Origin: an uncultured Lachnospiraceae bacterium | GTDB taxonomy: Bacteria > Bacillota > Clostridia > Lachnospirales > Lachnospiraceae | Direction of reading: 5' to 3' | DNA: 28,973 bases | Assembly: GCA_910588815.1 (NCBI GenBank) | Contig: CAJUQY010000038.1 | Coordinates: forward strand, 1 to 28,973 | Shown here: positions 6,755 to 15,045 of the stretch, piece after piece | Numbering within the stretch: position 1 is the stretch's first letter | Layout of the letters: the number at the start of each line of letters is the position of its first letter | Translations under genes and position numbers: made by a program | The notes under the pieces: generated by a model | What the model saw: the letters and a program-made list of their open reading frames with translations, nothing else | Told to the model about the DNA's origin: nothing | Database searches by the model: none

Positions 6755-8008
6755 ATGAAGCGTTTTACAAGTTTATTTCTGGTACTGGCGATGGCAGTAT
6801 CCATATTTGCCGGCTGCGGCGGAAGCGCGGATGAGAAAAAGGAGACAAATGCTCCTGAAGAAACCACGGCTGCGGCAAAGGAAGAGCAAGATACGAACGC
6901 AGAGTCCGGAGCAGCGGAGGAGAGTGGGGGAGCACAGGCAGCCGGCGGCGATACCGTCACCTTCGGTTTAAGCTGTGCTATTACCGGAAATTTCCCTCTG
7001 GCCGGAGAGCGTACCCTCCAGGGCGTGCAGATGGCTGTAGACGAGATCAATGCGGCCGGCGGCGTCCTTGGAAAGAAATTAGAGTTCGTGTATGAGGATG
7101 ACGGAAATGATCCGACGCAGGCGGTAACCGTAGTGACAAAGCTGCTCAACGAGGATATCTGCGGAATGATTGGTCCCCACACGACAACCAATTGCCTGGC
7201 TGTCCAGGAGCTGGTGGGTGAGACGAAGATTCCCTATATTACAGGAGGTTCCGGGATAAAGATCGCTGCTGCGGAAAACCCCTGGGTATTCCAGTGCCGC
7301 CCTTCCGATGGCATGAATGGTATTGTTGCAGCCGATTTTGCAGTCAAAGAGCTGGGGGCAAAGAAGGTTGGCGTATTCTTCAACAACAATGATTTCGGTG
7401 TTGGGGGACGCGATGCCGTAACGGCGGAACTTGACAAGCTGGAAGTGGAATACATCACTTTAGGACACAATTCCGGGGACACAGATATGACCAGCCAGTT
7501 AATGCAATTTATATCAGAAGGTATTGATACCATGATTCTTTGGACGGATGACGCGGAGGATGTGGTTGTTGCCCGTCAGGCATATGAGCTGGGCCTGGAA
7601 GCGAATGTGATCACCTCAGCAGGCGTGGTCATGGAACAGGTACTCAGCCAGATGGAGCCGGAATATGTGGAAGGATGGTATTCCGTAACAGATTTTGTTC
7701 CCGCCAATGAGGATCCGGTGGTTTCCAAGTTTGTAGAAGATTTCAAAGCCCTCTATGACATTGAGCCGGAACTCTATGCCTCCGCATATTACGGAGCAGT
7801 GAAGTTTTTGGCAGCTGCGATCGAGAAAGCCGGCTCTGACGATCCGGCGGCGATTCGTGATGCCATGGCTGAATTAAAGGATGTTAACGGCCCTACCGGA
7901 ACTTTAAGCTGCGCTTCCGACAATACACTGATCCACAGTTGTGTTGTGACGCAGATTACAGACCTCAAACCCGCGGTGGTCAATACGGTTACTGCAGATT
8001 TTGAATAA
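6755..8008 (+). CDS. ABC transporter solute-binding lipoprotein (Peripla_BP_6, HAAT type)
   Basis: Surface-anchored binding protein that delivers substrate to the two permeases behind it. N-terminal basic/hydrophobic signal ends in lipobox FAGC with C21 as the lipidated residue. A Glu/Ala/Ser-rich linker (about 22-67) precedes the type I periplasmic-binding fold (TFGLSCAITGNFPLAGERT, GVQMAVDEINAAGG, NEDICGMIGPHTT, YITGGSGIK). Length of 417 is usual. LivK-like proteins of this family bind branched-chain amino acids, but relatives bind urea, amides, aromatic acids and hydroxyacids. With the surrounding hydroxyacid enzymes an organic acid is as likely as an amino acid. A stem-loop follows the gene. 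Confidence 0.92.
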   Translation: MKRFTSLFLVLAMAVSIFAGCGGSADEKKETNAPEETTAAAKEEQDTNAESGAAEESGGAQAAGGDTVTFGLSCAITGNFPLAGERTLQGVQMAVDEINAAGGVLGKKLEFVYEDDGNDPTQAVTVVTKLLNEDICGMIGPHTTTNCLAVQELVGETKIPYITGGSGIKIAAAENPWVFQCRPSDGMNGIVAADFAVKELGAKKVGVFFNNNDFGVGGRDAVTAELDKLEVEYITLGHNSGDTDMTSQLMQFISEGIDTMILWTDDAEDVVVARQAYELGLEANVITSAGVVMEQVLSQMEPEYVEGWYSVTDFVPANEDPVVSKFVEDFKALYDIEPELYASAYYGAVKFLAAAIEKAGSDDPAAIRDAMAELKDVNGPTGTLSCASDNTLIHSCVVTQITDLKPAVVNTVTADFE

Positions 8009-8050
8009 GAAGGAGTGGGAGCCTGGCAATATTTGAGTGACAGATAAATG

Positions 8051-8095
8051 AAATGGCACGGAGTGTTCAGGAGGAATCCGGCTTCCGTGCCATTT
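8051..8095 (+). terminator. Intra-operon stem-loop behind the binding-protein gene
   Basis: AAATGGCACGGA (8051-8062) pairs perfectly with TCCGTGCCATTT (8084-8095), followed by TTC. It lies between the binding-protein stop and the permease RBS. Such hairpins usually stabilise the upstream mRNA or cause partial termination, raising binding protein over permease. The T-tract is short, so read-through is expected. Confidence 0.7.
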
Positions 8096-8122
8096 TCAGC
8101 AAAAGCAGGAGGGAGCGGTTTC

Positions 8123-8995
8123 ATGTCATTTGCGATGATCATGCAGCTTATCATAAGCGGCGTTGCATTGGGATTTATTTATTCAATGGTTTCCATTGAA
8201 TACACCCTAATCTTCAACTCGACAGGACTTTTGAATTTCAGCCATGACAAATTGATCATGCTCGGCGCTTATGTGTTTGCCGGCCAGTTTGTCCTCCGGA
8301 CGGGTTGTGGCTATGTGGCGGCGACCATTGCCACGGTCTTATCCATGTTCATTACAGGTATCCTGATCGCAAAGGGGATCTTTAACCCCTTAAGGAATAT
8401 GGCGTCGCCGATTTTCGCGGTGATCGGCACGGTTATCATGGGAAGGATCATCAAGGAGCTCTGCCGGATTATCTGGGGGGCGACAGCATTCAATATTCCT
8501 GGGTTCATGAAAGGGACTTTCAAATTTGGAGGCATTGTGATTACCCGGGCGAACACATATATCATTATAGTTGCTGTTCTGCTGGTGGTCGCACTGCAGC
8601 TTTACTTCAATCATACAAAATCCGGAAAGGCCATGCGCTGCGTACAGCAGAATAAGACGGCGGCGACTTTGATGGGGATCAACGTTTCACAGAACATCAA
8701 TATCACCATCGGAATCAGCGCGGTGGTCTGCTCTGTCATTGGTATCCTGGTCATATCTCTCTTCTCCGTCAGCCTTACCATGACCAATATGATTGGCATC
8801 AAGGGATTTGCAGCCGGTGTGATCGGCGGTTTCGGATATTTCCCCGGCTGTATCGTCGGCGGAGTGCTCATCGGTATCCTGGAAAATTTAAGTACGCTGG
8901 TGATCCCTTCGATCTACAAGGATTGTGTGGCGTTTGTCCTTATGATCGTGTTTCTTCTGGTGCAGCCAAAGGGGATCCTTGGGCATAAAAAATAG
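8123..8995 (+). CDS. livH: HAAT-type ABC importer permease, LivH-like
   Basis: Inner-membrane permease, 290 residues with about eight hydrophobic segments, of the branched-chain amino acid / LivH family (LIISGVALGFIYSMVSIEYTLIFNSTGLLNFSHDKLIMLGAY near the N-terminus). The start at 8123 is chosen because AGGAGGG (8107-8113) lies 9 bp before it and the membrane segment begins there. An upstream in-frame ATG at 8048 would add 25 residues encoded by the stem-loop. The symbol indicates family only; the transported substrate is not known. Its partner is the LivM-like permease 11 bp downstream. Confidence 0.9.
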   Translation: MSFAMIMQLIISGVALGFIYSMVSIEYTLIFNSTGLLNFSHDKLIMLGAYVFAGQFVLRTGCGYVAATIATVLSMFITGILIAKGIFNPLRNMASPIFAVIGTVIMGRIIKELCRIIWGATAFNIPGFMKGTFKFGGIVITRANTYIIIVAVLLVVALQLYFNHTKSGKAMRCVQQNKTAATLMGINVSQNINITIGISAVVCSVIGILVISLFSVSLTMTNMIGIKGFAAGVIGGFGYFPGCIVGGVLIGILENLSTLVIPSIYKDCVAFVLMIVFLLVQPKGILGHKK

Positions 8996-9006
8996 GGGAG
9001 GGTGGC

Positions 9007-10026
9007 ATGAAAGAAAAAAAGAATGTAAAGATCGCTCTGGCTGCCGTTTTATTCGTGGGGCTAATCGTGTTTCCCATTGTGGATAAAAACACATACCATC
9101 AGCTGGCGCTGGCGCAGACACTTGTAAATATTATTATTGTTCTTGGATTGAATTTCATTACGGGCCTTACGGGACAGATGAACCTGGGAACCGCAGGAAT
9201 TATGGCGCTTGGCGCCTATTCCGGCCAGCTTATGGTGCAGAAGCTGGGGATGGCTACGATCCTTACAATCCCCGTGGCGATCCTTATGGGCGTGATTATC
9301 GGATACGCCCTGGGCTATCCGTCCCTGAGGCTGAAGGGTGTCTATCTCTCCCTTACGACTATCGGCTTCAGTGAGATTGTCCGGCTTGTCATTACAAACT
9401 GGGCGGATTTTACCGGAGGGACCACCGGCGTCCAGAATATCCCGGCATTGAATATATTCGGGCTCAGGCTGGATGCCACCTGGAAGCTGACAGTTTTTCT
9501 CGTGGTTGTCTGTGCGCTTCTGATATTTACTGCGTACCGGATCGTCGGTTCCAAGTACGGGCGCGTGTTCAAAGCCATACGGGACAACATCGAGGCGGTG
9601 GAAGCCTGCGGGATCGATGTTGCCGGTTTAAAGATCAAGGCGTTTACCCTGGCGGCCATTTTTGGCTGTATCGGAGGCTGTTTCTACGGATTCCTGATGA
9701 CGTACCTGAATCCTACTCAGTTTACACAGGATCTTTCGGCCAATTATCTGCTGATGATGATGTTTGGGGGAATCGGCTCGGTTCCCGGCAGTGTGATCGG
9801 GGCGGCGGCAGTCACGCTCCTGCCGGAGTTCCTACGGTTCACAAAAGAGTATTACTGGCTGATTTTCGGGATCATTACGCTCCTGTTCGCGATCTTTCTT
9901 CCCTACGGATTCATCTCTCTGTTCCAGAAGGAAAAACGGGAGGAAGCAGGCATCTTTAAGATACTCAACGACCGGAAAGGAAAGCGGAAAACCGCGGGAG
10001 CGCCGAAGTCTGGAGGGATGAAATAA
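9007..10026 (+). CDS. livM: HAAT-type ABC importer permease, LivM-like
   Basis: Second permease subunit, 339 residues. Seen: NFITGLTGQMNLGTAGIMALGAYSG (typical LivM N-terminal core), SLTTIGFSEIVRLVI and the cytoplasmic-loop region AIRDNIEAVEACGIDVAGLKIKAF that contacts the ATPases, followed by FGGIGSVPGSVIGA. A basic 30-residue C-terminal tail follows the last membrane segment. The start follows GGGGAGGGTGG. The stop codon is one base before the ATPase start, implying translational coupling. Confidence 0.92.
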   Translation: MKEKKNVKIALAAVLFVGLIVFPIVDKNTYHQLALAQTLVNIIIVLGLNFITGLTGQMNLGTAGIMALGAYSGQLMVQKLGMATILTIPVAILMGVIIGYALGYPSLRLKGVYLSLTTIGFSEIVRLVITNWADFTGGTTGVQNIPALNIFGLRLDATWKLTVFLVVVCALLIFTAYRIVGSKYGRVFKAIRDNIEAVEACGIDVAGLKIKAFTLAAIFGCIGGCFYGFLMTYLNPTQFTQDLSANYLLMMMFGGIGSVPGSVIGAAAVTLLPEFLRFTKEYYWLIFGIITLLFAIFLPYGFISLFQKEKREEAGIFKILNDRKGKRKTAGAPKSGGMK

Positions 10027-10027
10027 A

Positions 10028-10834
10028 ATGGCAGAGGAAAGAAAAAGTGTACTCAGATTGGAGAATGTCACAAAGAAGTTTCAGGGCCTGACGGCGGTGG
10101 ACGACGTCTCTTTTGATATGAAGGAACGCAGCATTTATGCCCTGATCGGGCCGAACGGAGCGGGAAAGACCACGACAGTCAACATGATTACAGGGGTATT
10201 CCCGCCAACGGCGGGGAAAATCCATTACAGGGATAAGTGCATCAACAATATGAAGCCCTTTGAGATCGCCCGCCTTGGCATCGGACGGACATTCCAGAAC
10301 CTGAAGCTGTTTAACTCTATGAGCGTACTGGAAAACCTGATGATCGGCGGCCATGAGATGACAAAAATCGGCCTGGTGAACTTCTGTTTCAATTTCGGCG
10401 GCAGCAAGAGGGAGGAGATTATGCTCAAGGAACGGGCCTGTGAGGTCATGGAATATCTGGGGATTCAGGATCTGGCCAAACGGAATGTGAAAAATCTTTC
10501 CTATGGCCGCCAGAAGATCGTGGAGCTTGGCCGGGCCATGATGACCAATCCCAAACTGCTCCTGCTGGATGAACCGGCGGCCGGACTGATCCCGTCGGAG
10601 CGGAAAGAATTCGTCGATATCGTCCTCAGGATGTTTGAGGAAGGGATGGATATTTTCCTCATTGAGCATAACATGGATGTTGTGATGAATGTGAGTACCT
10701 ATATCACGGTGCTGAATTTCGGCTCCCGGATCGCGGAGGGGACCCCCAAGGAGATCCAGAATAATCCGGAAGTCATCAAGGCATATCTCGGTGACAAATA
10801 TCAGGAGATCGCTGCAAAGGAGAGGAGGGACTGA
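10028..10834 (+). CDS. livG: ABC importer ATPase, LivG-like
   Basis: Nucleotide-binding subunit, 268 residues. Walker A GPNGAGKT (41-48), Q-loop GRTFQNLKLF (86-95), signature LSYGRQ (157-162), Walker B LLLLDEP (177-183), H-loop His214. The AAGLIPSE stretch and the long insert between Q-loop and signature are LivG-typical. GGAGGG precedes the start within the end of the permease gene. It is paired with the LivF-like ATPase that starts 1 bp after its stop codon. Confidence 0.94.
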   Translation: MAEERKSVLRLENVTKKFQGLTAVDDVSFDMKERSIYALIGPNGAGKTTTVNMITGVFPPTAGKIHYRDKCINNMKPFEIARLGIGRTFQNLKLFNSMSVLENLMIGGHEMTKIGLVNFCFNFGGSKREEIMLKERACEVMEYLGIQDLAKRNVKNLSYGRQKIVELGRAMMTNPKLLLLDEPAAGLIPSERKEFVDIVLRMFEEGMDIFLIEHNMDVVMNVSTYITVLNFGSRIAEGTPKEIQNNPEVIKAYLGDKYQEIAAKERRD

Positions 10835-10835
10835 C

Positions 10836-11546
10836 ATGCTGAAAGTATCGGATATCAATGTTTTTTACGGGAAGGTCCAGGCTCTTTTTGATGTCTCCAT
10901 GGAGGTCGGTGAGAAAGAGATCGTTTCTGTGATCGGGGCAAACGGCGCGGGAAAGACAACCTTGATGAAGAGCATCATCGGGATTAACAAAACCCAGACG
11001 GGCGGTATTGAATTTAATGGAAAAAATATCACGAACCAAAAGCCCCATATCAGTATTTACGACGGGATCGTGTATGTCCCGGAGGGGCGGGAGGTATTTC
11101 CGGAAATGTCGGTGGAGACTAATCTGGAAATGGGGGCGTTCAGTAAAAAATACTCTTCCGCACGGATGGAGGAGCATAAGGAGGAGGTTTATCAGCTGTT
11201 CCCGAGGCTTAAAGAGCGGGCGAAGCAGAAGGCGGGCACTTTGTCCGGCGGCGAGCAGCAGATGCTTGCCATTGGCCGTGGGATGATGAGCGATCCGGCG
11301 TTGATTTTGTTTGACGAACCCTCTTTGGGGCTGGCGCCTGTGATTGTGGATGAAATGTTCGACGCCATCGTAGAGATCAACAAATTAAAGAATACGCCGG
11401 TCATCATTGTGGAGCAGAATGCTTTCATGGCCATGTCGATATCCAACAGGACCTATGTGCTGGAGAATGGAAAGATTTCCCACAGCGGTCCAAGCAGCGA
11501 GCTTTTGGAAAGCCCGGAGATCAAAAAAGCATATCTGGGAGGATAA
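10836..11546 (+). CDS. livF: ABC importer ATPase, LivF-like
   Basis: Second nucleotide-binding subunit, 236 residues from the ATG at 10836, preceded by GGAGAGGAGGG; an in-frame ATG at 10791 would lie inside the preceding gene. Walker A GANGAGKT (34-41), VPEGREVFPEMSVETNLEMGA (LivF hallmark, 81-101), signature LSGGEQ (136-141), Walker B LILFDEP (156-162). It ends the intact transporter set; only a gene remnant follows before the terminator. Confidence 0.95.
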   Translation: MLKVSDINVFYGKVQALFDVSMEVGEKEIVSVIGANGAGKTTLMKSIIGINKTQTGGIEFNGKNITNQKPHISIYDGIVYVPEGREVFPEMSVETNLEMGAFSKKYSSARMEEHKEEVYQLFPRLKERAKQKAGTLSGGEQQMLAIGRGMMSDPALILFDEPSLGLAPVIVDEMFDAIVEINKLKNTPVIIVEQNAFMAMSISNRTYVLENGKISHSGPSSELLESPEIKKAYLGG

Positions 11547-11550
11547 ACGG

Positions 11551-11697
11551 ATGAAGCTGGCATGGTTTATGCATCAGGGGGATGTGATTTTAACCGGGAC
11601 GCCAGAGGGGAGCGGCCCCACGGAGACCGGGGATATGGTTACCGCAGAGCCCAAAGGGACCATCACGGCACATCCGATGTGGGAAGAAGAAATTTAA
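11551..11697 (+). pseudogene. Remnant of a fumarylacetoacetate hydrolase (FAH) family gene
   Basis: A 48-residue open frame starting 4 bp after the LivF stop with GGGAGG upstream. It reads MKLAWFMHQ followed by GDVILTGTPEGSGPTETGDMV, a C-terminal signature of the FAH family (GDVI.TGTPEGVGP..GD.V). The first nine residues resemble the usual FAH N-terminus (MKLARF...), so the gene appears to have lost most of its middle in frame. Intact members have about 250-300 residues and hydrolyse or decarboxylate acylpyruvate-type keto acids or keto-deoxy sugar acids. As read here it lacks most of the fold and should be inactive. It suggests the operon once had a further catabolic enzyme. Confidence 0.75.
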
Positions 11698-11702
11698 CAA
11701 AT

Positions 11703-11743
11703 AAAAACATCTTCGGTTCCAGTGTGAGGCCGAAGATGTTTTT
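11703..11743. terminator. Bidirectional terminator between the importer and exporter operons
   Basis: AAAAACATCTTCGG (11703-11716) pairs perfectly with CCGAAGATGTTTTT (11730-11743). T-runs lie on both strands, so it can end the importer operon and the convergent exporter operon. Between it and 11825 there is a weaker GC stem (CCCTGC 11779-11784 / GCAGGG 11801-11806) next to AGGAGGGAAAAAGG, which could help the minus-strand operon terminate. Confidence 0.9.
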
Positions 11744-11824
11744 GTGTGCACGAGCCTAAGAGGAGGGAAAAAGGTTTTCCCTGCTCCGTTACAGGCTTGT
11801 GCAGGGGAGGCTCCCGGCTGTTGT

Positions 11825-13081
11825 CTACTCGTGCCTCAACGCGTCGATGGGATTTAAATTCGCCGCCTTCACCGACGGGATGATCCCGAAGATAATTCCG
11901 ATGAGGGTGGAGAACACCACGGCGACGACGATGGCCGGGACACTGATGGCCACCGGCGCCTGGGAGATGCTGGAGATCGCATAGGCCAGGCCGATCCCTC
12001 CGCCGATTCCCAGGATGCCGCCCATACCGGTCAATACGGCAGCCTCAGTCAGGAACTGCCCCAGGATGCGGGTCTTTCTGGCGCCGAGGGCCTTCTTCAA
12101 ACCGATCTCGCGGGTCCGCTCCGTGACAGACACCAGCATGATATTCATGACGCCGATTCCGCCTACCAGCAGGGAAATACTGGCGATCCAGATGAGCTGC
12201 TGATTGGTGGAGGAGGAGAGCTCCTGAAGCTTGGCGGCCTGCTCCAGAAGGTCCTCTCCCTTATATTTGATGGTGTCGTCAGAGACCGTCAGATAGCTGT
12301 TGAGGATGTCTGCGGATTTTTCACCGGCAGCGGTCATATCGTCGGTGGTGACGGCGCGGACCACCAGGTTCTGGGGCTCGTCGAAGCGGTACAGGATGGG
12401 CCAGACGCTGTCCGGCACGCAGATCATGCCGCTGGAATTGTTGGCGGCGTAGCGCTCATAATCCTCCAGGGAGTTGATGACCGGCTCGAAACCCGCTTTC
12501 TGGGCGATGGTGCCGATGACCGTGAAGGGCTCTCCTTTGATCTCAATGGTTTTACCGATGGGATCTTCCCCCTGGAACAGGTTGGATGCGGCGATTTTGT
12601 CCAGAAGCGCTACCTTCCGGTAGTCGGTAAAGTCCTTTTCCGCAAAGCCGCGTCCCTTGGTGACCTGATAACCATAGACATTGCAATAATGGCTGTCGAT
12701 CCCTAAGATGTTTCCGCCGTTTAAAGTCTTGTTGCCGTTGAAGACGGCATCGTATTCGTTTCTTGTATAATACAGAGAGGCGTCCGCCACCTCTGAAAGA
12801 TTTTTGATTTCCTCCAGAACATCTTCACTGATGACCGGAACCCCGTCCGGCGGGTTCTGCCAGGTCATGTCGAGAGTCCAGTCGCCTTGGTAAAGCTGGA
12901 TGTTCACCGCATTGTTTCCGGCGCCCACCAGATTCTGCTTAATCTGTTCGTTGGTGCCCTTGATGGTGGACACGATGGCGATGATGGAGCCGATTCCGAT
13001 AATGATGCCCAGCATGGTCAGGATGGAACGGAGCTTATGGGCCCAGATCCCCTGAAAGGATAATCTTATATTTTCAAGCAT
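11825..13081 (-). CDS. MacB/FtsX-like ABC exporter permease
   Basis: 418 residues with the MacB plan: one N-terminal membrane helix (TMLGIIIGIGSIIAIVS, about 22-38), a large extracellular MacB_PCD-type domain with the usual LLDKIAASNLFQGEDPIGKTIEI stretch, then three C-terminal helices. TERTREIGLKKALGARKTRILGQFLTEA is the conserved cytoplasmic coupling loop of the FtsX domain. Such permeases work by mechanotransmission with an ATPase and an adaptor to push peptides, lipids or drugs from the outer membrane face. It is last in the operon, 11 bp after the second adaptor, with AGGAGGTGGG before the start. Confidence 0.93.
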   Translation of the reverse strand: MLENIRLSFQGIWAHKLRSILTMLGIIIGIGSIIAIVSTIKGTNEQIKQNLVGAGNNAVNIQLYQGDWTLDMTWQNPPDGVPVISEDVLEEIKNLSEVADASLYYTRNEYDAVFNGNKTLNGGNILGIDSHYCNVYGYQVTKGRGFAEKDFTDYRKVALLDKIAASNLFQGEDPIGKTIEIKGEPFTVIGTIAQKAGFEPVINSLEDYERYAANNSSGMICVPDSVWPILYRFDEPQNLVVRAVTTDDMTAAGEKSADILNSYLTVSDDTIKYKGEDLLEQAAKLQELSSSTNQQLIWIASISLLVGGIGVMNIMLVSVTERTREIGLKKALGARKTRILGQFLTEAAVLTGMGGILGIGGGIGLAYAISSISQAPVAISVPAIVVAVVFSTLIGIIFGIIPSVKAANLNPIDALRHE

Positions 13082-13092
13082 GAGCCCACCTC

Positions 13093-15045
13093 CTAGTATC
13101 CATAGTCATAAAGTGTGTCTGCAGGTTCTGTTTTTGCTCCCTCTTTGACGTCTCTGCCGTAGGGGAACGCGATCTCGTCGTCTATTGTCAGGCCGGAGGT
13201 GATCTCCAGGCTTCCGTAGACGATCTTGCCCACCTCCACATATTGCTTGGTCAATCTGTCGTCCTCGCCCTTTTTGTAGACATAATACCGGGCGCCTTCT
13301 TCCCGGACAAAAGCCTGGGAGAGATAGATGGCATCCGGATCGTAGGAGGAGGAATTTAAGCCATCCATGGACAGATCCACACCTTCGCCGTTGGACAGAT
13401 CCGCATCTCCCCGAATCACTGCGGTGAAGGGATAATAGGACATGTTCGGATTGCCGCCGTAGTAATTGTTGGAAGAAGGAGAACTGCTGATGCCTGTGAT
13501 CTCGGCATCGTAGCTCATCCCCGTATTCCAGGAGCTCACATGGATAGGCATGCCCTTTTCGATTTTTCCGAGGGCTGTTTCCGCCACGGATCCTGTGATA
13601 TAGAAGCCTTCTTCTCCCGTGACCCGGATCAGAGGGGAACCTTCCAATTTGGCCGTATCCTCGTCCAGGACAGATTTTACCGTGCCGTCCACGGTACTTT
13701 CGATGACGCCGTCATCCACCTGTCTCCTTAACTGCTTTAACTCCAGTTCCGCTGTCCGTTTATTTAATTCCAGGTTTTTTAAGGTTTCTTCCTTTTCCTT
13801 GATCTGCCCGGCCAGCTCTTCCTTGGTGGGACCGGTTGGAATTTCGATTCCGGGGCCGCCGATACCCGGATCGTCCATGCCGGGATCCTCAGGATCCTCC
13901 ACCACGGCGCCGTTTAAAAGCCAGGAATGGAGAATGCAGTTTGGAGCGCTGCCGTCATCTACCACGTCAAACCGGTAGGTCAGCTGGCTTTCCATGGCGG
14001 CTTCCAGAAAACTTCGTTCTATATTCACACCGGGAATACAGAGGATCCGGTAAGGATTTTCCTTGCTGCCGTCCCCGGCAGGAATTCCCCCTGCCTCCTC
14101 CAGGTTGTAGGGAATCGTATTTTCATCAATGGTGCCGTAGACCGTCTCCCCCCGGAGCTCTTCCGGAAGCTTGGTTCCGTTTGTACCTTCCATGATTCCG
14201 GCAATATAGTCCCAATCCATCCGGAAACTGCTTACGATGGCAGTGGGGGCAGACGGGTTATCGACAGTGTCAAAGACAGAAGATACGTGGTTCCTGAGAC
14301 AGAGAGCCAGATATTCCTGGCTGACGGTAACCGGTTTTCCGTCCGTGGAATAAATGTAATACCGGAAAGGGTTTTCTTCGGAGCCGTCTCCTGCATAGGC
14401 TTCCGATGTATCTGTGATTTCTCCATAGACATTCCCGGTTGGATTGATAACCGTCGGAGGCTCCGTATTTCCGGGATCCGTCGGGGTTTCGGGCCGGTCT
14501 GGGATATCGGGAACGTCCGGGGCTTGGGTGGGTTCCACAGCTTCCGTAGTGGGAGCCTCGGAACTTTCCGGCGGCAGTGGATCTCCTGTGGCAAGTCCCA
14601 TCCCGGACAGGGCGTTGGGAGAGGCCGCCGCAACGGGCTTTGTCTTTTTTAACTGGTCGAGCTCCGCCTGGACATTTTGGATGTTTAGGCCGATGCCCTC
14701 GACCTCCATCTCCTTCATCTCCAGCTCCAGAGAGGCCAGGGTGGTGTCATAGGCGATCAGCGGATCCCCCACCTTGACGGAATCCCCCTCTTTCACATAG
14801 ATTTCAGTGATGACCAGGCTTTCGTTGTAGGCGATCTCCTGGTTTAAATTGGTGGTCACATTGCCGTAAGGGGACAGGTCGGAACCGTTATCCCAATATC
14901 CGCCGTTGTTCATGTTGCTGACAGGAGCTACTTTGACCGGCTTTCCGCTGTTTTTGACCGCATAAGAAATTCCGACGGCAGCCAGGGCGATCACGAGGAA
15001 CACGGAAACCAGAGCGATGATCAGCTTTTTCTTCGAGGATTTCAT
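13093..15045 (-). CDS. HlyD/MacA-like adaptor with a duplicated insert domain
   Basis: 650 residues, well above the usual 350-450. Order: membrane anchor (8-29), biotinyl-lipoyl half (TEIYVKEGDSVKVGDPLIAYD, 80-100), first coiled-coil helix (102-135), Pro/Thr/Glu-rich linker (about 136-203), two related segments (about 204-281 and 299-381), acidic Asp/Gly/Pro linker (382-406), second coiled-coil helix (407-444), second lipoyl half (DGVIESTVDGTVKSVL), then beta-barrel and C-terminal domains. The paired segments share AGDGSxENPxR (218-228 and 323-333) and F-D-x-V-D-x-x-S-A-P-x-x-I (258-270, 359-371). They replace the coiled-coil tip. It is overlapped by 4 bp with the ATPase gene. A role as adaptor is well supported; the insert is not recognised. 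Confidence 0.88.
   Translation of the reverse strand: MKSSKKKLIIALVSVFLVIALAAVGISYAVKNSGKPVKVAPVSNMNNGGYWDNGSDLSPYGNVTTNLNQEIAYNESLVITEIYVKEGDSVKVGDPLIAYDTTLASLELEMKEMEVEGIGLNIQNVQAELDQLKKTKPVAAASPNALSGMGLATGDPLPPESSEAPTTEAVEPTQAPDVPDIPDRPETPTDPGNTEPPTVINPTGNVYGEITDTSEAYAGDGSEENPFRYYIYSTDGKPVTVSQEYLALCLRNHVSSVFDTVDNPSAPTAIVSSFRMDWDYIAGIMEGTNGTKLPEELRGETVYGTIDENTIPYNLEEAGGIPAGDGSKENPYRILCIPGVNIERSFLEAAMESQLTYRFDVVDDGSAPNCILHSWLLNGAVVEDPEDPGMDDPGIGGPGIEIPTGPTKEELAGQIKEKEETLKNLELNKRTAELELKQLRRQVDDGVIESTVDGTVKSVLDEDTAKLEGSPLIRVTGEEGFYITGSVAETALGKIEKGMPIHVSSWNTGMSYDAEITGISSSPSSNNYYGGNPNMSYYPFTAVIRGDADLSNGEGVDLSMDGLNSSSYDPDAIYLSQAFVREEGARYYVYKKGEDDRLTKQYVEVGKIVYGSLEITSGLTIDDEIAFPYGRDVKEGAKTEPADTLYDYGY

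Noticed and set aside
8048..8122. 25-residue extension of the LivH-like permease
   Set aside because: It is encoded by the intra-operon stem-loop; the ATG at 8123 has a better RBS.
9965..10858. 297-codon minus-strand frame across the LivG-like gene
   Set aside because: Shadow of an ABC ATPase with complete Walker and signature motifs.
13927..14652. 241-codon plus-strand frame opposite the second adaptor
   Set aside because: It overlaps the duplicated insert antisense, has no RBS or motif; composition follows the Pro/Gly/Asp-rich coding strand.
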